Shown: positions 33,670 through 43,294 of the stretch, piece by piece
Position numbering within the stretch: position 1 is the first letter of the stretch
Layout of the letters: each line of letters starts with the position of its first letter
Origin: Pseudomonas sp. FP198
Lineage (GTDB): Bacteria; Pseudomonadota; Gammaproteobacteria; Pseudomonadales; Pseudomonadaceae
DNA length: 64,000 bases
Reading direction: 5' to 3'
Assembly: GCF_030687895.1 (NCBI RefSeq)
Contig: NZ_CP117452.1
Location: 3,117,501-3,181,500 of the forward strand
Made by a program: the position numbers and the translations under genes
The notes under the pieces: model-generated
Told to the model about the DNA's origin: nothing
Seen by the model: only the letters and a program-made list of their open reading frames with translations
Database searches by the model: none

Positions 33670-33720
33670 AGGACTATATTCACCTTGTTATCTAGTCATC
33701 TATATGAATTTGCGCCGAGT
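33670..33720 (-). promoter_or_regulatory. AT-rich promoter/operator region of the GntR gene
   Basis: The bases before the GntR start are markedly AT-rich and, on the minus strand, contain TATAGATGACTAGATAAC, with two AGAT half-units. This would suit autoregulation by a HutC-type repressor, but the palindrome is imperfect. Confidence 0.35.
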
Positions 33721-33796
33721 ATTTGCTTCGTCCCGCAGTGTTGTCAAGACGGGGCCTGATGCTTTGCGGACCAACGGAAACAGCAAGCGCAGCGAA

Positions 33797-35005
33797 TCAG
33801 TGCGTTGCGTGACGGGGCAAAGCCAACGAAATCAGGGCAGCGAGCAACACGAATGCACTGGAAATCCATAGGCACGCCGCCAACCCGTACCCTTGGTAGA
33901 CCCAACCGGAAAGCAGCGTCCCGGCCAGCCGGCCGATGGCGTTGGACATGTAATAGAAACCCACGTCCAGCGACACGCCGTCCTCCTTGGCGTACGACAC
34001 GATCAGATAGCTGTGCAGGGAAGAATTCACCGCGAACAGCGCGCCAAAGACCATCAGCCCGCCCAACAGCACTGCCTGCTGTGACAGCCCCAGGGCCATC
34101 GCCGCCGGTAAGCCCGCCAACGCCAGCGCCCAGAGGAACGCGGCGCGGCCATCCGGCACCTGCCCGCGTTTCTTGCCGGTGATGTTCGGCGCCAGGGATT
34201 GCACGATGCCGTAGCCGATGACCCACGCGGCGAGAAATCCGCCCACGGTCGAGAAATCCCAGCCGTAGACACTGCTCAGGTAGACCGGCAGGGCCACCAC
34301 GAACCAGACATCCCGGGCGCCGAACAGGAACATTCGCGCGGCCGACAAAATATTGATCGCCCGGCTCTTGGAAAGAACGTCGCGAAATCTCGGCTTGGCC
34401 TTGGCCTTGCCCAGGTCCTTCTTCAGCAGGATCAGGCTACCGCCCCAGATCAGCGCCAACACAACGGCCATCGCCAACAATGCGCCCTGGAAACCGATCC
34501 ATGCGAGCAACGCCCCGCCGAGGAAAAAGCCGACGCCCTTGAGCGCGTTCTTCGAGCCGGTGAGGATCGCTATCCAGCGATAAAGCCTGCCCTGCTCACC
34601 GTCAGGCACCAGCAGCTTGATGGAGCTCTTGGCGCTCATCTTGTTCAGGTCCTTGGCGATGCCCGAAAGCGCCTGGGCCATCATCACCCAGGCGATGGTC
34701 AGCCAGGCGGACGGAACCGTCAGCATCAGCAGCGCCACGACTTGCAGGCCCAGGCCGATGTTCATCGTCCGGTTCAGGCCCAGCCGGGCACCGAGGTAGC
34801 CGCCCAACAGGTTGGTGATCACGCCGAAGAGTTCGTAGAACAGGAACAGCGCGGCAATCTGCAGCGGGCTGTAGCCCAACGCGTGAAAGTGCAACACCAC
34901 GAGCATGCGCAGGGCGCCGTCGGTCAGGGTGAAGGCCCAGTAATTACTGGTGACGAGCAGATACTGCCGCACTTGCGGCGCTAAGGCTGACAAGGCTGTC
35001 ATCAC
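33797..35005 (-). CDS. arsJ: ArsJ, 1-arseno-3-phosphoglycerate efflux permease
   Basis: 402-residue MFS-fold inner-membrane protein with about 12 helices. Recognised from VTSNYWAFTLTDGALRMLVV, SGIAKDLNKMSAKSSIKLL and DVGFYYMSNAIGRLAGTLLS, which are characteristic of ArsJ. It exports 1-arseno-3-phosphoglycerate, which then hydrolyses outside to arsenate. Start (MMTALSAL) lies six bases after the stop of the GAPDH gene. Pairing with that gene confirms the assignment. Confidence 0.93.
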   Translation of the reverse strand: MMTALSALAPQVRQYLLVTSNYWAFTLTDGALRMLVVLHFHALGYSPLQIAALFLFYELFGVITNLLGGYLGARLGLNRTMNIGLGLQVVALLMLTVPSAWLTIAWVMMAQALSGIAKDLNKMSAKSSIKLLVPDGEQGRLYRWIAILTGSKNALKGVGFFLGGALLAWIGFQGALLAMAVVLALIWGGSLILLKKDLGKAKAKPRFRDVLSKSRAINILSAARMFLFGARDVWFVVALPVYLSSVYGWDFSTVGGFLAAWVIGYGIVQSLAPNITGKKRGQVPDGRAAFLWALALAGLPAAMALGLSQQAVLLGGLMVFGALFAVNSSLHSYLIVSYAKEDGVSLDVGFYYMSNAIGRLAGTLLSGWVYQGYGLAACLWISSAFVLLAALISLALPRHATH

Positions 35006-35011
35006 AATTCC

Positions 35012-36016
35012 TCAGACGGCCAGGCCAACCATCCGGGCCAGTTCGACGGTGCGGTTGGCGTAGCCCCATTCGTTGTCGTACCAGGCGTAAAGCTTGACCT
35101 GGGTGCCGTTGACCACCAGGGTCGACAGCGCATCGATGATCGACGAGCGCGGATCGGTGCGATAGTCGATGGACACCAGAGGGCGCTCCTCGAAACCGAG
35201 AATGTCCTTGAGCTCTTGCTCGGCTGCGTCCTTGAGAAAACCGTTCACTTCCTCGACCGTGGTGGCTCGCTCGACCTCGAACACGCAATCGGTCAGCGAC
35301 GCATTCGCCAACGGCACCCGCACGGCATGGCCGTTGAGGCGCCCGCGCAGCTCAGGGAAGATTTCGGCGATTGCAGTGGCCGAGCCGGTGCTGGTGGGGA
35401 TCAGGCTCATGCCCGACGCCCGGGCGCGGCGCAGGTCCTTGTGCGGCTGGTCGAGGATGCTCTGGGTGTTGGTCAGGTCATGAATGGTGGTGATCGAGCC
35501 GTGACGGATGCCGAGCTTCTCGTGGATTACCTTGACCACGGGCGCCAGGCAGTTGGTGGTGCAGGAAGCCGCCGTCACGATGCGATGCCGGTCCGGCTCG
35601 AACTGCTGGTGATTGACGCCCATGACGATATTCAAGGCGCCCTGCTCTTTCACCGGGGCACTGACTACCACGCGCTTGACGCCCTGATCGAGATACGCCT
35701 GGAGCACCGCGACCGTCTTCATCTTGCCGCTGGCCTCGATCACCACATCGCAGCCCGACCAGTCGGTGTCGGCGATCGCTTTGTTGGCTGTGACCTTGAT
35801 GCGCTGCCCCTCGATGATCATGCTGGCGCCCTCGGCGTCGGCCTGGCGGTTCCAACGGCCGTGCACCGAATCGAAGTTCAACAGATGCGCATGGGTCGCC
35901 GCGTCGCCCGCCGGGTCGTTGACCTGCACGAACTCGAAATCCGGCCAGCCCCAGGCCGCGCGCAAGGCAAGGCGACCGATGCGTCCGAAACCGTTGATAC
36001 CTACTTTGATCGTCAT
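35012..36016 (-). CDS. ArsJ-associated glyceraldehyde-3-phosphate dehydrogenase
   Basis: 334 residues. N-terminal NAD site [17 protein letters not shown], catalytic Cys152 in [10 protein letters not shown] and His179 in [11 protein letters not shown]. With arsenate in place of phosphate the enzyme makes 1-arseno-3-phosphoglycerate, the ArsJ substrate. This is a paralogue of the glycolytic enzyme dedicated to arsenic resistance; the immediately adjacent arsJ is the evidence. No arsR or arsenate reductase gene is in the window. Confidence 0.93.
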   Translation of the reverse strand: MTIKVGINGFGRIGRLALRAAWGWPDFEFVQVNDPAGDAATHAHLLNFDSVHGRWNRQADAEGASMIIEGQRIKVTANKAIADTDWSGCDVVIEASGKMKTVAVLQAYLDQGVKRVVVSAPVKEQGALNIVMGVNHQQFEPDRHRIVTAASCTTNCLAPVVKVIHEKLGIRHGSITTIHDLTNTQSILDQPHKDLRRARASGMSLIPTSTGSATAIAEIFPELRGRLNGHAVRVPLANASLTDCVFEVERATTVEEVNGFLKDAAEQELKDILGFEERPLVSIDYRTDPRSSIIDALSTLVVNGTQVKLYAWYDNEWGYANRTVELARMVGLAV

Positions 36017-36045
36017 TTCGAAGGGGCCGTCTATTTGTGTTCAGT

Positions 36046-36067
36046 CGAATATATGTTTTTCCGAATA
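36046..36067 (-). promoter_or_regulatory. Repeated TATTCG half-sites upstream of the GAPDH-arsJ operon
   Basis: On the minus strand TATTCG occurs twice with a 16-bp period in an AT-rich stretch 30-50 bases before the start codon, where a promoter is expected. Possible operator for an ArsR-type repressor encoded elsewhere. Confidence 0.35.
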
Positions 36068-36098
36068 CAAGAGGAAATCGAAAGTGGCGCATCCGAGC

Positions 36099-36126
36099 GT
36101 GGCGAGGGAGCTTGCTCCCTCGCCAC
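36099..36126. repeat. Collapsed REP: perfect 13-bp inverted repeat
   Basis: The arms GTGGCGAGGGAGC and GCTCCCTCGCCAC are joined by only TT. It looks like a REP pair whose central region was lost, or a single REP that forms a full hairpin. Lies upstream of the arsenic operon and the divergent amidase gene. Confidence 0.85.
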
Positions 36127-36286
36127 GGAGTCCGTTGTTACTTCAGAAGGGAGAGTGCTCCGCTCACGCTCTCGTAGTACAGTCTGCACCCGATATCAGC
36201 CCTAACTTGAACGACATCAGGCGTCCGGGGATTTTACTTGAACATACCCGCGCCTCATGTTCTTCGTCAGCCGAAGCGGTAACAGC

Positions 36287-38008
36287 ATGATTGAAATCAC
36301 CGAAATCTCCATTGCCCAGCTCCGGGCTGCGCTGGAATCCGGCCAGACCACGGCGGTCGAGCTGGTCCAGGCCTATCTCGCCCGGATCGACGCCTATGAC
36401 GGTCCCGACACGCCTACCGCCCTCAACGCGGTGGTGGTTCGCAACCCCGATGCGCTGGACGAGGCGAAGGCGTCCGATGCCCGGCGGGCCAAAGGCCAGA
36501 CTCTGGGCCCCCTCGATGGCATTCCCTATACCGCCAAGGACAGTTATCTGGTGAAGGGGCTTACCGCTGCCTCTGGAAGCCCGGCCTTCAAGGACCTGGT
36601 TGCCCATCGCGACGCCTTCACCATCGAACGCCTGCGCGCCGCCGGGGCGATCTGCCTGGGCAAGACCAATATGCCGCCGATGGCGAACGGCGGCATGCAG
36701 CGCGGCGTGTATGGCCGCGCCGAAAGCCCTTATAACGCGGATTACCTCACCGCGCCTTTCGCCTCGGGCTCGTCGAACGGCGCGGGCACTGCCACCGCTG
36801 CCAGTTTCGCCGCCTTCGGCCTTGCTGAAGAAACCTGGTCCAGCGGACGCGGCCCGGCCTCCAACAATGGCTTGTGTGCCTACACGCCCTCGCGCGGGGT
36901 GATCTCGGTGCGCGGTAACTGGCCGTTGACGCCGACGATGGACGTTGTGGTGCCCTACGCCAGGACCATGGCCGACCTGCTGGAAGTGCTGGACGTGGTG
37001 GTGGCGAACGACCCCGCCCCCCGTGGCGACCTGTGGCGCCTGCAACCCTGGGTGCCGATTCCGTCCGTCGATTCGGTCCGTCCCGCCTCGTACCCGAGCC
37101 TTGCCGCCAAACCCGAAGCGCTGGCCGGCATCCGTTTCGGCGTGCCGCGCATGTACATCAATGCCGACCCCGAAGCCGGCACCGCTGAAAAGCCAGGCAT
37201 TGGCGGCCCGACCGGGCAACGAATCATCACTCGGCCGTCGGTGATTACCCTCTGGGAAGCCGCGCGCAAGGCGCTGGAGGCCCAGGGCGCCGAAGTGATC
37301 GAGGTGGATTTCCCGCTGGTGTCCAACTGCGAGGGCGATCGCCCGGGCGCGCCGACCGTGTTCACCCGCGGCCTGGTGTCCAAGGAGTTCCTGCACCATG
37401 AACTCTGGGACCTGTCGGCTTGGGCGTTCGACGATTTCCTGCGGGCCAACGGCGATCCGAAACTCAATCGCCTGGCCGACGTCGACGGACCGCTGATTTT
37501 TCCTCACGACCCGGGCACCCTGCCCAATCGCGAGGATGATCTTGCCGCCGGCATGGACGAATACGTGAAGATGGCCCAGCGCGGCATCACGCCGTGGGAC
37601 CAGATTCCGACCTTGCCCGATGGCTTGCGCGGCCTCGAACAGACACGCCGGATCGATCTCGAGGATTGGATGGAGCGCCTTGGCCTGGACGCGGTGATCT
37701 TCCCTACCGTGGCGGACGTCGGGCCCGCCGACGCGGACGTCAACCCGGCGTCAGCCGACATTGCCTGGAGCAATGGCGTATGGGTCGCCAACGGCAACCT
37801 CGCCATCCGCCACCTCGGCGTGCCTACGGTCACCGTGCCGATGGGCGTCATGGCGGACATCGGCATGCCGGTCGGGCTGACGTTCGCGGGCCGTGCCTAT
37901 GACGATTCGAAACTGCTGCAGCTGGCCTCGGCATTCGAGTCGACGGGCTCGAAACGGATGATCCCGCCGCGGACTCCGCCGTTGTCTGGCGACCATCCGC
38001 GCGCGTGA
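36287..38008 (+). CDS. Amidase-signature-family amidohydrolase
   Basis: 573 residues. The Ser-cisSer-Lys triad is readable: Lys84 in PYTAKDSYLV, Ser162/163 in SGSSNGAGTAT, and Ser186 in EETWSSGRGPASNN, 24 residues further, as expected. The C-terminal AGRAYDDSKLLQLASAFE is typical. ATG 36287 follows AAGCGGTAAC; an ATG ten codons earlier is possible. No signal peptide. The single gene is divergent from the arsenic operon; the amide substrate is unknown. Confidence 0.85.
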   Translation: MIEITEISIAQLRAALESGQTTAVELVQAYLARIDAYDGPDTPTALNAVVVRNPDALDEAKASDARRAKGQTLGPLDGIPYTAKDSYLVKGLTAASGSPAFKDLVAHRDAFTIERLRAAGAICLGKTNMPPMANGGMQRGVYGRAESPYNADYLTAPFASGSSNGAGTATAASFAAFGLAEETWSSGRGPASNNGLCAYTPSRGVISVRGNWPLTPTMDVVVPYARTMADLLEVLDVVVANDPAPRGDLWRLQPWVPIPSVDSVRPASYPSLAAKPEALAGIRFGVPRMYINADPEAGTAEKPGIGGPTGQRIITRPSVITLWEAARKALEAQGAEVIEVDFPLVSNCEGDRPGAPTVFTRGLVSKEFLHHELWDLSAWAFDDFLRANGDPKLNRLADVDGPLIFPHDPGTLPNREDDLAAGMDEYVKMAQRGITPWDQIPTLPDGLRGLEQTRRIDLEDWMERLGLDAVIFPTVADVGPADADVNPASADIAWSNGVWVANGNLAIRHLGVPTVTVPMGVMADIGMPVGLTFAGRAYDDSKLLQLASAFESTGSKRMIPPRTPPLSGDHPRA

Positions 38009-38034
38009 TCGCGGCGGGTACATGAAACAAGCAA

Positions 38035-38069
38035 GCAGGCCCACCGCTTCAATAGCGTGTGAGGCCTGC
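38035..38069. terminator. Possible bidirectional terminator hairpin
   Basis: GCAGGCC and GGCCTGC enclose an inner CGCT/AGCG stem between the convergent amidase and EAL genes. No clear T-run follows on either strand, so the call rests on position and stem strength. Confidence 0.4.
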
Positions 38070-38091
38070 AATCATGGGCGCCTGCTGCTGG

Positions 38092-38871
38092 CTAATCGAA
38101 CCTGCCCACCGCGAGCCGACCCGTCTCGGGTCGCGCATAGAGATACCCCTGCATCAGCTCGATGCCCAGCTCCAGCAGCGTCGCGCTTTCTTCTCGCGTC
38201 TCGACGCCCTCGGCGATGACGGTAATCCCCAGCCGGCCGGCGACCAGGATGATCCCCTCGACAATCGCGCGCCTGACCGGGTCCTGGTCGATGCCTCGGG
38301 TCAACGCCATGTCGATCTTCAGTACCTGGGGCTGGAACAGCGCCAGCAGATTGAGCCCCGAATAGCCCGAACCGAAGTCATCGATTGCGGTCGTGAAACC
38401 CTGGCGTTCGTACTCCAGGAAGATCGACTTGAGGTGCTCGGGATCGTCCACCCTTTCGCCTTCCGTGACCTCGAACATGAGCCTGTCCGGCGGAAAGCGG
38501 CTTTGACGCGCAGCCTCCAATGTCGCCCGTATGCAGGTCTCGGCCCGGTACACGGCGTTGGGCAGGAAGTTGATGCTGAGCAGACAATCGGGAATGTCGA
38601 GGATACCCAGCCTGGCAGCCTCCTCGATCGCTTTCACCCGGCAGGCCTGGTCGAACCGGTAGCGGTTGCCGTCATTCACCAGCCCGAGGATATAACCTGC
38701 CGATTCGCCGTTCACGCCTCTGACCAGTGCCTCATAGGCAAAGGCCGTGCGCGTGCGGACATTGACGATCGGTTGGAACGCCATGGTGAAATCAAATCCC
38801 AATGCAGAATGGTCGCGACACTCGGCGCAACCAAGGGATTTGAACGTTTGAGGAGGTGAAGATGCGGTCAT
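38092..38871 (-). CDS. EAL-domain cyclic-di-GMP phosphodiesterase
   Basis: 259-residue stand-alone EAL domain hydrolysing c-di-GMP. Catalytic motifs are intact: EALVRG, INFLPNAVY, MFEVTEGE, AIDDFGSGYSGL, LKIDMAL, AEGVET and MQGYLYARP. The N-terminus has CAECRDHSALGF, a short Cys-containing stretch seen in some EAL proteins. ATG 38871 with GGAAC upstream is preferred over 38985, which would extend into the divergent porin promoter. Confidence 0.9.
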   Translation of the reverse strand: MTASSPPQTFKSLGCAECRDHSALGFDFTMAFQPIVNVRTRTAFAYEALVRGVNGESAGYILGLVNDGNRYRFDQACRVKAIEEAARLGILDIPDCLLSINFLPNAVYRAETCIRATLEAARQSRFPPDRLMFEVTEGERVDDPEHLKSIFLEYERQGFTTAIDDFGSGYSGLNLLALFQPQVLKIDMALTRGIDQDPVRRAIVEGIILVAGRLGITVIAEGVETREESATLLELGIELMQGYLYARPETGRLAVGRFD

Positions 38872-39069
38872 ATCAGTGTTCCGTCGCGGCAGCGGGCGTC
38901 CCTGTGATGCAGAAACTATAGGCAATCTCCCTTGAATCGGCACGGGCTGCGCTTTCTGGAGTGCGGTCGGGCCCGCGTTACGCAATTAACAACGTTTAAC
39001 TCGCCGCTGCGCGCGACCTCACCAAAAAATGGCGCTCTGTCCAGGCCTTGGTTCACACGGAAAAGTCGC

Positions 39070-40419
39070 ATGTCGCTCGCATCCACAAACATGATTGTAC
39101 CCAGGCCAGCACCGGTCGCCCTGAAGCCGATCTGGCTGCTGGCTTTGCTCGCGGGAAGCGCACCCGCACTGGCGGGACAAACCGCCGAGGGTTTCCTGCA
39201 AGGGGCGTCATTTGAGGTGCTGAGCCGCAACTTCTACCTCAACAATGACTACCGGTCCCCTACCCCGGCGGGCAAGAGCTACAAGGCGGAATGGGCCCAG
39301 GGCTTCATCGCCACGTTCGAGTCCGGCTTCACGCCCGGTATCGTCGGTGCAGGTATCGACGCCCATGGGTTCGTCGGTTTGAAACTGGACGGCGGCAAGG
39401 GCCACTCGGGGACGGGATTGCTGCCGCTGGACGACGACGGACGCAGTGAGGACGGATACTCCAGCGCCGGCGCTGCGCTGAAATTCAACACCTCACGAAC
39501 CACCTTGGCGCTGGGCGAAATGACCGTCGCGACACCGGTATTCGATACAGCTGACAAGCGCCTGCAACCGGAATACGCCAGCGGCGTGTTGCTGTCGAGC
39601 CAGGAATTCGCTGAGGTCGATTTGCAGGCGGGTCATTTCAACGCCTTCAAGAACCAGGATGCCTCCACCGCCAAAGGCGATTTCTCTGGTTATGGGGCAA
39701 GTACCCGCCACGGCAGTATCGACTTCATCGGTGCCGACCTGTTCAGCGGCCGCACGGTGGGCGGCGCGCTCTATGCTTCCGAGCTGAGCGACACCTGGCG
39801 CCAGTACTACGCCAATGTGCATTCGACGCTGGGCCAGTTGTTCCTCGACGGTAACGTCTACTACACCCGCGACCATGGCCAGGCCAGCGCAGGCGCCATC
39901 GACAACACGGCCTTCAGCCTGTCCGGCAAATATCGACATGAAGCCCAGGCATTCACCTTGGCGTATCAGAAAATCAACGGCGACACGCCTTTCGATTTCG
40001 TCGGTGGCGACTCCATCTACCTCGCCAACTCGATCAAATACGCCGATTTCAATGGCCCGGGCGAACGCTCCTGGCAGGCTCGTTACGACCTCGACCTGGG
40101 CACGTTGGGTATCCCCGGCCTGAGTTTCATGGCCCGCTACGTAACCGGCAACGGGATAGATGGCAGCCATGCGCCAAGGGGCGGTGCCTACAACCCGTTC
40201 GACAGCGACACTGGAACCTACAGCCCGCAGCAGGGGGACGGTGGTCGCCATTGGGAGCGCGACCTGGACCTGCATTACGTCGTGCAATCAGGGCCGGCCA
40301 AGGACCTGTCGCTGCAACTGTCCCACGTTACCCACCGCGCCAACAGCGCCCAGGCCGGCGATGACATCGACAGGCTGTACGTCGTCATCCAGTACCCGCT
40401 GAAGCTGGGGCCGTTCTGA
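39070..40419 (+). CDS. OprD-family outer-membrane porin
   Basis: 449 residues. Signal peptide region VALKPIWLLALLAGSAPALA, then an 18-strand-type beta-barrel sequence with family landmarks FEVLSRNFYLNNDYR, AEWAQGFIATFESGFTPG, NVHSTLGQLFLDGNVYYTRD and DRLYVVIQYPLKLGPF at the C-terminus (ending in Phe). OprD porins take up specific carboxylates or basic amino acids. The long N-terminal extension possible before ATG 39070 is rejected. A single gene; substrate not deducible. Confidence 0.88.
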   Translation: MSLASTNMIVPRPAPVALKPIWLLALLAGSAPALAGQTAEGFLQGASFEVLSRNFYLNNDYRSPTPAGKSYKAEWAQGFIATFESGFTPGIVGAGIDAHGFVGLKLDGGKGHSGTGLLPLDDDGRSEDGYSSAGAALKFNTSRTTLALGEMTVATPVFDTADKRLQPEYASGVLLSSQEFAEVDLQAGHFNAFKNQDASTAKGDFSGYGASTRHGSIDFIGADLFSGRTVGGALYASELSDTWRQYYANVHSTLGQLFLDGNVYYTRDHGQASAGAIDNTAFSLSGKYRHEAQAFTLAYQKINGDTPFDFVGGDSIYLANSIKYADFNGPGERSWQARYDLDLGTLGIPGLSFMARYVTGNGIDGSHAPRGGAYNPFDSDTGTYSPQQGDGGRHWERDLDLHYVVQSGPAKDLSLQLSHVTHRANSAQAGDDIDRLYVVIQYPLKLGPF

Positions 40420-40490
40420 ACAGCCGCATCATCAAACCTTCATGCTGCTGACGGCATGATAGTTGGCATCGAGCCCAGCGAGGAAGCGCC

Positions 40491-41441
40491 ATGCCGTTAC
40501 CAGGACTAGCGACGAACGTCTCTCACCGACCAAGGCTTGCGGATCTCAAACCGCTTGTCCAATCCTTGCAGGCAGCTCCCGCTGCCCTGCGCAGACAGAC
40601 GGAACCCAGGATCACTCCGGCAACACAGCTGGAAAATCGAGAGGGTTATCGCAGCGACTTCCTGGGTGATTTCATCGTGCCCTGGCCGTCCCTGGATCCA
40701 GCCCAGGCAGAGGACGTCCACCCGACGGGCGCAGCCATGAATCGTCTGGATTACACCCATTTCTCCATCACCCTGTCTCGGAGTCGACGATTGGCGCTCG
40801 TGGCGGGTGTCAATATCGATGGCGCCAGCAGTGTCGAAGTCGATCGCGGGCGCGATGCCTGGGCCTATGACGGGCGACTGCCCAGCGATGCGCAGCTCGG
40901 CGAAGAGCTCTATGCCGACAACCTGCTCGATCGCGGCCATCTGGTCAGGCGCCAGGACCCCAACTGGGGCCAGGATGCGCACACGGCCAACGCCGACACC
41001 TTCCACTTCACCAACTGCTCACCACAGATGGCCGCCTTCAACCAGAAAACCTGGCTGGAGCTCGAGGACTATATCCTCGACAACACTCGCCGCTGGAAAG
41101 CCAGGGCGACGGTATTCACCGGGCCGTTGCTGCGCGAAGATGATCCGACCTACCGGGGCGTACAGATCCCCACTGCCTTCTGGAAAGTCGTGGCATTCCT
41201 CGGCGACGACGGCAAGCCCTCGGCCAGCGCCTACATGATTGACCAACGCCGGGAGCTGGGAAAACTGGAGCTCCTGTTCGGGGCGCTCAAGACCTATCGA
41301 CACAGCGTTGATCAGATCGAAACGCTGACGGGTGTTCGTTTTGGTGATTTGGCCGACTACGACGGTTTCTCGAACGAGGAACGCTTGACCGGAACACGGA
41401 TTGAAGCGGCCATCCGCGGGCCCGAAGATATCCTTCTGTAA
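40491..41441 (+). CDS. DNA/RNA non-specific endonuclease (NUC family) without signal peptide
   Basis: 316 residues. The beta-beta-alpha-metal NUC motif reads LLDRGHLVRRQDPNWG (DRGH at 147-150, His150 as general base), followed by HFTNCSPQMAAFNQ (Asn175, Asn184 as metal ligands). Serratia-type and NucA-type relatives are secreted, but this protein begins with an 80-residue polar segment and no hydrophobic signal. GAGGAAG precedes the start. It could be cytoplasmic, exported by a dedicated system, or annotated with the wrong start; no immunity gene is evident downstream. Confidence 0.85.
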   Translation: MPLPGLATNVSHRPRLADLKPLVQSLQAAPAALRRQTEPRITPATQLENREGYRSDFLGDFIVPWPSLDPAQAEDVHPTGAAMNRLDYTHFSITLSRSRRLALVAGVNIDGASSVEVDRGRDAWAYDGRLPSDAQLGEELYADNLLDRGHLVRRQDPNWGQDAHTANADTFHFTNCSPQMAAFNQKTWLELEDYILDNTRRWKARATVFTGPLLREDDPTYRGVQIPTAFWKVVAFLGDDGKPSASAYMIDQRRELGKLELLFGALKTYRHSVDQIETLTGVRFGDLADYDGFSNEERLTGTRIEAAIRGPEDILL

Positions 41442-41448
41442 AACGGAA

Positions 41449-41480
41449 CGACCGGCGCCCGGTACAACGGACACCGGTCG
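41449..41480. terminator. Possible bidirectional terminator hairpin
   Basis: CGACCGG at 41449-41455 and CCGGTCG at 41474-41480 form a strong stem between the convergent nuclease and SDR genes. No T-run. Confidence 0.4.
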
Positions 41481-41485
41481 GGCTA

Positions 41486-42325
41486 TCAGCGCTCCAGACC
41501 AGGAAAATCAGCTCCACGCGCCGTGGCCTCCCACGCGCGAAACTCTTCCTGCATGGCGGACAGCTTGGCCATCGCCACTTCGAACGCGCGATTGCCCAAT
41601 AGCAACCGCTGAGGCGGCTGCTCGGCATTGACCGCGGTATAGATCGCCGCGGCCGCACGCGCCGGGTCGCCTTCCTGCCTGCCGACCGAGGCGTGATAAG
41701 CGCGGCGTGCGGCGCCTGCGGTGGCGTCATAGTCATCGATCGGCTCGCTTACCTCGGCTGCCGAGCCGGCCCACTCGGTGCGAAACGCGCTGGGTTGCAC
41801 GGTCATGACTCGGATGCCGAGCGGTTCGACTTCGGCCCGCAAGGCATCGCTGAGCCCTTCCACGGCAAACTTGCTCGCGCAGTAATAACCCACCGCAGGA
41901 AAGCCGGCGAGCCCGCCGATGGATGTCAGGTTGACGATCATCCCCTGCCGCCGCCGACGCATGCCTGGTAGCGCCGCGTGGATCATGTTCGCGGTACCGA
42001 ACAGGTTGACCTCCAGGAGCCGACGCGCTGCCTGCGGATCGGTTTCCTCGACCGCGGCGAAATAACCGATACCAGCGTTATTGACCAACACGTCGACCGT
42101 ACCAAATTCTCGTTCGGTGGCGGCCACTGCGTCGCGGGCCTGCTGTGGGTCAGTGACATCGAGCGGCAGCACCAGGGCTTCGCCGAGGCGGCCCAGGTCC
42201 TGCACTTGCTTGACTTTGCGGGCGGTGACGACTACGCGCTCATCCTGCTTGAGCAGATGCTCGGCAATGTATCGACCAAAACCAGTGGAACAGCCGGTGA
42301 CCAGCCAGGTTTTACGATTGCTCAT
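41486..42325 (-). CDS. Short-chain dehydrogenase/reductase
   Basis: 279-residue classical SDR: cofactor loop TGCSTGFG, NNAG, catalytic Ser in NLTSIGG and YCASK. The cofactor loop variant GFG and the C-terminal extension resemble the retinol-dehydrogenase-like / YbbO group. It follows the second SDR by 20 bp and is probably co-transcribed. Substrate unknown. Confidence 0.88.
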   Translation of the reverse strand: MSNRKTWLVTGCSTGFGRYIAEHLLKQDERVVVTARKVKQVQDLGRLGEALVLPLDVTDPQQARDAVAATEREFGTVDVLVNNAGIGYFAAVEETDPQAARRLLEVNLFGTANMIHAALPGMRRRRQGMIVNLTSIGGLAGFPAVGYYCASKFAVEGLSDALRAEVEPLGIRVMTVQPSAFRTEWAGSAAEVSEPIDDYDATAGAARRAYHASVGRQEGDPARAAAAIYTAVNAEQPPQRLLLGNRAFEVAMAKLSAMQEEFRAWEATARGADFPGLER

Positions 42326-42345
42326 GACGGTTCTCCTCTGTTGGC

Positions 42346-43110
42346 TCAGCCGGCGGTGACAGTCATGCCGCCGTCAGCCATGACCACCGAGCCGACCATG
42401 AAGCTGGCGCGGTCCGAGGCCAGGAAGGCGACCACCTCGGCGATTTCTTCAGGTTGCGCGGCCCGGCCGATGGGGGCGGCTTCGCCGTGCTGGGCGAGAA
42501 ATTGCGGGCCATCCTCGACCACGTCATTGAGGATATTGGTGACCACGTCGCCAACGCCGACCGCATTGACCCGGATGCCATGCTCGATGACTTCCAGCGC
42601 CAGCGTGCGGGTCAACTGCGCGAGGGCGCCCTTGGACGCGGTGTAGGCGGCGATGGTCGGGAAAGCGAAATAGGAGGCATAGGAGGCGATGTTGACGATG
42701 GCCCCGGACTTGTTGGGCATCATTGCCTTGACCGCTTCGCGTGAATGCAGAAACGCCGCAGTGGCGTTGACCGCCTGGATGCGTTCCCAGTCCTGGCGCG
42801 TCATGTCGACTACCCGTTTATTGATGATGATGCCGGCGTTATTGACCAGGATATCCAGCCGGCCAAACTGCTCGATCGCCAGGCCCACCGCGCGCTCGGC
42901 GGCACCGTCCGCGGTGATGTCGGCCACCAGCGGCACCAGTCCCGGGCGGGCCAGCTCGTTGACGGCGGGGTTGATGTCCTCGGCGATCACCTTGGCGCCA
43001 CGGGCATGCAGCAACAGGGAAATGGCCTTGCCGATACCGCTGGCGGCGCCGGTGACCAGGGCGACCTTGCCTTCGACTTCGTGGGGAATGTTGTGTTTGA
43101 TATCGCTCAT
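42346..43110 (-). CDS. Short-chain dehydrogenase/reductase (FabG-like)
   Basis: 254 residues: TGAASGIGKAIS, NNAGIIINKRVV, NIASYASYF and YTASKGALAQLTR, ending VMADGGMTVTAG, typical of 3-oxoacyl-reductase-like or gluconate-dehydrogenase-like SDRs. First of a two-SDR unit. No adjacent regulator. Confidence 0.88.
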   Translation of the reverse strand: MSDIKHNIPHEVEGKVALVTGAASGIGKAISLLLHARGAKVIAEDINPAVNELARPGLVPLVADITADGAAERAVGLAIEQFGRLDILVNNAGIIINKRVVDMTRQDWERIQAVNATAAFLHSREAVKAMMPNKSGAIVNIASYASYFAFPTIAAYTASKGALAQLTRTLALEVIEHGIRVNAVGVGDVVTNILNDVVEDGPQFLAQHGEAAPIGRAAQPEEIAEVVAFLASDRASFMVGSVVMADGGMTVTAG

Positions 43111-43294
43111 GGTAGCTCTCCTCGTTGACCGACCGACGAGACATTCGCCGGTGCGCTGTCGTGATTGACGGCTTCACTGTCGCGCAACGAGGGTTACCGG
43201 GCTTTGGTGATGTTGCGGGGACTGTCGGGGTTTTGCGCGAACCTGCAAAACCGGCGGGATTACCCGGGACGGCAGCGCGTCCCGGGCATCGGGT

